A stretch of 64,000 nt of DNA from Pinus tabuliformis (Eukaryota > Streptophyta > Pinopsida > Pinales > Pinaceae). The notes beneath the pieces were generated by a model. The model did no database searches, was not told the DNA's origin, and saw only the letters and a program-made list of their open reading frames with translations. The stretch lies in NCBI GenBank assembly GCA_031772625.1, contig CM062811.1, positions 646,426,820 to 646,490,819 on the forward strand, in the 5' to 3' direction. Positions 59,481-64,000 of the stretch are shown one piece after another (the first letter of the stretch is position 1; each line of letters opens with the position of its first letter). The translations under genes were made by a program, and so were the position numbers.

Positions 59481-60976
59481 AAGAAACTGCTCTGGAGATC
59501 TAGGCAGAGGGTGTGCCAAACTTTTCGCAAAACCACAGAATACTTTTTACGGTACGGGTGGTCGATCTTCGTGAATGCTGTGTTCACTGCATTGCGATCA
59601 GTAGGGCGGCCGACACGGCTTCCTAAGGATAAAGGATATATGCCTATAGGGGTCTCCCAATATATACGCGATGGTACATGGGAGCACAAGTCCGTATTAG
59701 TGCTATCGTCCCTCAGGAGGAATCACCCACCTTCCCCGAGATCGACAGTCACTAGGTTTAACGACGCCGGAACACGTCTCTACCTAGACCTCTATGTTGT
59801 GTGTTATGTTGCAAAGCGTTGTTAGGTTCATTCAGTTTATTTTAAGTTGATCCTTTTAAAGTTTGTCTTTCAGGATCACCATGAGATGTATGGTACAAAT
59901 TCCTAAATGCAGTCTAAGATGATAAGCAAGCTTTATAATCTTTCAACTTTGAAAATCCTAGCTACTAAGGGAAAAGAGAGCAACTATCTTTTCTCAAAGA
60001 GCAATCAGCACACTCTAATGCACTCTTCCTAAATCAAACATGCAAACTTATCGAAATGCAAATGCACAATGCAGGTGTTTGTTTTCACTTTCTTAGTATA
60101 AATGCCTACAAAGAAAGCTTTTTGTACAACTTTGAATTTGCTTTTAAATGACTGAATATAAACAAGTTTACTTTTTCCAAAATCAGCAAGGGTAGAAGAG
60201 ATTACAATCACTTTGCAATTTTTCGAAAGGAATACTTGTTTCGACACTTAAAAGTGACAAATTCAAACCAATAAGCAAAAGAAAACGTACAATCAAACTG
60301 CAAACAGCCAATGAACTCTCTCCTAAGATCACAATCAATCAATCAATCAGATCTGAATCAAGGGCTACAGGATGACTATTTCGCTTATGCAAAGGAAAAC
60401 TGTAAATGACGCCACAAACACATAAAAACACTTACAGTATTTTTGTACAAAAATGAGGCGGAATTCAAGCAAAGAAAAGGGGTTATCAGACTAGTACCTA
60501 TGCTGGTTAAAGGCTGCAAAAACAGAGATCAAAACAGGGCAAAAGACAGCAAGGAACCCCAGCTGCACAAGGCCACACTGGTTCAGCGCAAGTCTAACAC
60601 TGTCAGTTTGACATTCAGCGCAGGTAGCCTTCACGGGACCTGCTTTGAAATGCAGACTGCCTTCACAGTGTCTGCACTGAAAGGAGAAACTCTCGTTTCT
60701 CTTAGGTTCCGGGTCATAAAATGCTCAAAAATCAACTGTTTCAGGCCAAATCAGAAACACAAGCAAGGTATAAACAGAGGGATGCTTTGAGAGGGTACTA
60801 AAGACTATCACAAAGGATCATCAAGTCATTTGTGAGTCCATTGTTGAGATCATAGACAAAAACCCAGTGAAGGATCAAAGCAGCAACATTCTACTTTGCA
60901 AAGCAGTTCGATTGTTGCCGTTAAGTCTATGAAGTAAACAATGATGTAAACACAAACAAAATGACTAAAACAAATT
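59481..60976 (-). other. Element G leader (5' untranslated region)
   Basis: About 1.5 kb between the primer site and the gag start. No coding is supported. It carries one LTR-like word (see the 33-bp repeat entry) at about 60605-60635. Confidence 0.55.
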
Positions 60977-60994
60977 TCCCCAGCGGAGTCGCCA
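60977..60994 (-). other. Element G primer binding site
   Basis: On the - strand TGGCGACTCCGCTGGGGA lies 3 bp after the LTR end. It is nearly the same as in E and fits the plant tRNA-Arg 3' end as I remember it. Confidence 0.88.
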
Positions 60995-61207
60995 ATTTGT
61001 TGTGGGGAAAAATGCCTATGCAGGACGATCCTATCCACCTAAGGTGTGACAGTACCTTAGCAACAAACGAATACAGCTACTTCGATTTCTTCCTTTATGA
61101 AATGTGAAAGAGGGGAGATTGGTAGACTTACCATTGTCTTCCGGTTGTCCCTCGATCTAGATCCTCTTCTCTTCGGGTGTCCACAGCTACTTGCCTCCTC
61201 GCTTGCT

Positions 61208-61290
61208 CAAGAGAACAGCTACTTGATTTCCACGAGATCACAAGAGAATAGCTACCTATGACAAGAGAACAGCTACTTGCGACAAGAGAA
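61208..61290. repeat. Short tandem repeat with copy-number difference between G LTRs
   Basis: Units with CAAGAGAACAGCTACTTG spaced 20-45 bp occur four times here and twice at the matching place in the left LTR (about 54330-54360). This explains the 54-bp length difference. Confidence 0.8.
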
Positions 61291-61602
61291 AGACACAACA
61301 CAAAGGCAAATATACATATTCATAAATGATTCAGGATTAGAAGTAAATCAAATATACTAATGCAAATCATACAAAATACACCAGCATATAGGAAAGAACC
61401 AAGAAGCTTTATTGATTGATAAACAAGGTTCAAGAAGAGATACAACCCATAGGGCTCCAACCCAGCATCTCCTTCCCAGCAGAATGGAATTCCTTCTTCA
61501 GCTCCCTTCAAAGCATAAACACCCAATGATCCAACCTCAAACCAACAGCAATTCTTTGCAATCACAAAATTCCAGCCTCCCTGATCTCATGTAGGAGAGA
61601 TC

Positions 61603-61610
61603 TATATATA
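61603..61610 (-). promoter_or_regulatory. Putative TATA box in the G 5' LTR
   Basis: TATATATA on the - strand; in the 5' LTR it is in the position to drive G. Confidence 0.5.
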
Positions 61611-62100
61611 GGGATATTGGAGAGAGGATGAGTCAGCTTGAGGCTGGTATGAAACTGACTAGTGTCCTCTCCCTCTCATAGTTCTTGAGTCCACTTGGAG
61701 GTTCTTGCTTCCACTTGGAGATTTGGAACCTCTTACTCATCACCAGTCAAATTCCCTGATGCAAGTGTCATTTTGGAAGCTTCCTGAGCATTGACACCTT
61801 GAGAAATGAGCCTGCCACTTGTCCAGTTACGCTCAGCGTAGGTAGCCTTTGTTGCAGTTGACATTCAACGCAGGTAGACAGTGGAGCAGTTGACATTCAG
61901 CGCAGATGCTCAGTGGAGCAGTTGGCATGATCTAGAATTGCCTTGTTTTTGAGTGTTTTCAGGTGGAGAACTTTTGTGAATTGCTGTGGTTTGCTGGCCT
62001 TGTTCCTCTAGAGGTAGGAACAACATATTTAGGGACTTTGGATCCCTTGATTATTGACATTTCATGCTCAGTGATGCAAGGCACAAAAATGTCTATAAAA

Positions 62101-62105
62101 CTCCA
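62101..62105. repeat. Target duplication of element G, right
   Basis: CTCCA, exact copy of 54117-54121. Confidence 0.95.
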
Positions 62106-63210
62106 CCAGATCCCAAGCCTCATTTTTGTGCAAAGATGCCATTTCATCGACCATGGCCTCTTTCCAGAGTTTTCCATCCTCTGAATCCACTGCTTCCTTC
62201 ACAATTCTGGGATCATTATCAGTAACAGACAAAGCAAAATTTGAACTGAAAGCAGATGGACTATACCTTTTTGGCTGCCTTCTTTCTCGAACTGATCTTC
62301 TCACAGCCGGAGTTTGTGGCTCTTCATCTTCTGATTCCTCCTCTGCTGCAGAGTCTGATTCTTCCTCCTTTGGCTCAAACTCTATCTTCTCAGGTTCCTT
62401 TGGTTGGACTTCATGTTGAATAACATCTTTTACCTCTCTGAACAACACATCTCGGTTGTACACAACCTTCTGTGTGACTGGGTTCCAAAGCTTATAACCC
62501 TTTAAACCATCCTTATACCCAATCAAGATGCACTTTTTAGATTTACTATCCAACTTGGTTCGTTTCTCCTTTGGAACATGTACATATGCATCACATCCAA
62601 ATACCCTTAGATGTGAAAGAGAGGGTTTCTTACCAGTCCATACTTCTTGTGGAGTCTTATCCTCCAACGCTGATGAAGGTGATCTGTTGATCAGGTAACA
62701 TGCAGTATCCACCGCCTCTGCCTAGAATTCCTGTCCTAACCCAGCACCACTGAGCATGCTTCTTTCCCTTTCCATCAACGTCTTGTTCATTCTTTCTGCG
62801 ACTCCATTTTTTTGAGGTGTATATGGAGTAGTCTTCTACCGTGCTATACCACACTTCTTACAAAATTCTTCAAATTCCTTGCTGCAAAATTCTCCACCAT
62901 TATCTGTCCTCAGCACCTTTATCTTCTTCTCTCTCTGATTTTCCACCAGAGCCTTAAATTCTTTAAACCTGTCAAAGACTTCAGATTTATTCTTAAGGAA
63001 ATATATCCATGTATTCCATGAGAAGTCATCTATGAATGATACATAGTACACAGACTTACCCAGTGATGGAACCTTCACAGGTCCAAACACATCACTGTCC
63101 ACAAGCTCTAATATCTGTTTCGTCCTCTTACCACCAGAGGGGAAACTCACCCAATTCTGCTTCCCATACACAATTTTCACAGAAATCAAAATCCAGAGAG
63201 CTATCATTCA
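62101..63210 (-). pseudogene. Element F integrase region and start of RT
   Basis: Continues F beyond G. The RT N-terminal linker (KEAMVDEMASLHKNEAWDLV) and acidic stretch come first in + coordinates. The integrase follows with [33 protein letters not shown] and [12 protein letters not shown]. Same family as D with minor decay. Confidence 0.9.
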
Positions 63211-64000
63211 TACCTTCTACCATACCTTTACCATGAAGTATTCGAAGGCCCTTCTCTCCAATATGTCCAAGCCTTTGATGCCACAACATGGTCTTATCTC
63301 CAGAGACCACTAGATTTTCTACTCCATTTTCAGGAACCATAGAACTATTGCACCTATCAACAACAGTGCTACCTTGTAGCTTGTACAGAGTTCCAATCCG
63401 AACTCCCCGCATCAATATTAGTGCTCCTCGAACCATCTTGCAGGTATCTTTCTCGAACACCGTCTTTACACCTGCATCATCCAACTTGCTTACAGAAATC
63501 AGATTTCTGGCCAATGCAGGAATATGTAGAACACCCGGAAGTGTTCTAACCCTTCCACCTTGCAACTTCAACTTTAATTTTCCCCGACCAATGATTCTAG
63601 CCTTCCTATCATCTCCTAAGAAGACATCACCACCCTCGTATTTCTCATACTCGCAGAACCACTCTCTATGGGGAGTGAAGTGAAAGGATGCACCTGAGTC
63701 AATCAACCATGCCTCATGATCTACATGTGTACTTGAAGAAGCCAAGTACACATCTCCACCTTCATCTGAGGTGGTTTTCACCTCTGCAGGAGGAGCATCA
63801 TCAGATCCCTTTCCTTTATCAGGAGCTTTAGATTTACAATCCCTTCTGAAGTGCCCTTCCTTTCCACATTTCCAGCACACCACCTTTGTAGGTTTTCCTG
63901 GAGATTTAGATCTCCCTCTAGATTTAGATCTCCCACTCGATGACTTACTTTTGTTTCTGTTCTGGGACCGTCCTCGTACAGACAAGGCATCACCATTCTG
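63128..64000 (-). pseudogene. Element F protease and gag C-terminal region, cut by the window end
   Basis: It shows the pre-integrase word MLWHQRLGHIGEKG, the aspartic protease motif WLIDSGASFHFTP and the CCHC knuckle CWKCGKEGHFRRDC, then the SRGRSKS basic linker to the window edge. Nearly identical to 37341-38100 of D. Confidence 0.92.

Larger units (their letters stand above)
54122..62100 (-). mobile_element. Element G: Gypsy-like LTR element with protease but no RT seen, probably non-autonomous
   Basis: G is 7.98 kb, with LTRs at 54122-55170 and 60998-62100, a tRNA-Arg-type primer site against the right LTR, and a G-rich tract (TTTAGGGGGCAAC on the - strand) against the left LTR. The only coding recognised is a zinc-knuckle and retropepsin region at 57704-59270. 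No RT, RNase H, integrase or capsid domain was seen. LTRs differ by about 1% plus one indel of about 54 bp, so it is the youngest insertion here. Flanked by exact CTCCA duplications. The primer site and the protease suggest a Tat-like origin. Confidence 0.9.
60998..62100 (-). repeat. Element G 5' LTR (right)
   Basis: 1103 bp, TGTTGTGGGG to TCTATAAAA. It includes the tandem ACAAGAGAA(C/T)AGCTAC units at about 61208-61290, of which the left LTR has fewer. Confidence 0.93.
52234..64000 (-). mobile_element. Element F: Ty1/Copia, second tandem copy, runs off the window
   Basis: F belongs to the same family as D, with high identity throughout. It has the 3' LTR (shared middle LTR), a purine-type tract at 52625-52639, RNase H and most of RT to 54121. 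Element G is then inserted, and the rest of RT, integrase, protease and part of gag follow from 62101 to the window end. A few breaks are visible; it is otherwise well preserved. Its 5' LTR must lie beyond 64000. Confidence 0.92.

Noticed and set aside
59436-59825. 129-codon + strand frame in the G leader
   Set aside because: Antisense to the element, no domain, overlaps the hairpin cluster.
54122-62100. Two independent insertions in F, one at each G LTR
   Set aside because: A single pair of exact CTCCA duplications and paired LTRs explain it as one insertion.
1-64000. CRISPR array or prokaryotic operon
   Set aside because: No regularly spaced identical repeats with unique spacers; all coding is of eukaryotic retroelement type.

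Overview
The window looks like deep intergenic DNA from a seed plant with a very large genome, most likely a gymnosperm such as a conifer. This is an inference from AT-rich sequence, nested LTR retrotransposons, long slowly decaying LTRs, and the absence of any recognisable host gene, tRNA, rRNA or CRISPR array in 64 kb. Almost everything that can be assigned is a fossil LTR element of the Ty1/Copia or Ty3/Gypsy (Tat-like) type.

Layout. 1-5551 is old non-coding repeat-derived DNA. It includes a roughly 660-bp repeat (R1, 1-660) that recurs at 33066-33901, an orphan Gypsy-type LTR start near 2134, and degenerate tandem repeats at 2790-3716. 5552-11276 is a complete but heavily broken Copia element on the + strand (A). 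11325-32748 is a nest on the - strand. The outer element B has LTRs at 11325-12358 and 31735-32748 and an interior that appears non-coding. It contains a broken Tat-like Gypsy element (T, LTRs about 14683-17044 and 28850-31194), which in turn contains a truncated Copia element (C, about 23791-28339) of the same family as A. 32749-33901 is flanking DNA plus the second R1 copy. R1 is cut at 33902 by the start of another LTR (H), and H is cut at 34318 by the next block.

The right half (34319-64000) is younger. Two copies of one Copia family, D and F, lie head to tail on the - strand and share a single middle LTR. That LTR is split by a 13.4-kb Tat-like Gypsy element E (38833-52233, + strand, exact 5-bp target duplication TAACC) with 3.2-kb LTRs and a nearly whole coding region. 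F is itself split by a Gypsy-like element G (54122-62100, - strand, exact 5-bp duplication CTCCA). G seems to carry only zinc-knuckle and protease coding, with arrays of hairpin-forming repeats on both sides. F runs off the right edge of the window.

The genes do not form a host pathway. Each set is the gag, protease, integrase, reverse transcriptase and RNase H of a retroelement. Insertion order from nesting is R1 before A, B and H; B before T; T before C; H before D-F; D-F before E and G. By eye the LTR pairs differ by roughly 12-15% (A, B), about 10% (T), about 12% (C), 2-3% (E) and about 1% (G). This agrees with the nesting except that T and C cannot be ordered by divergence. No new cellular system was found. 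The best leads are the shared-LTR D-F tandem, the protease-only element G with its hairpin arrays, the RNase H-like domain upstream of RT in both Tat-like elements, and a bZIP-type promoter motif cluster in the E LTRs.
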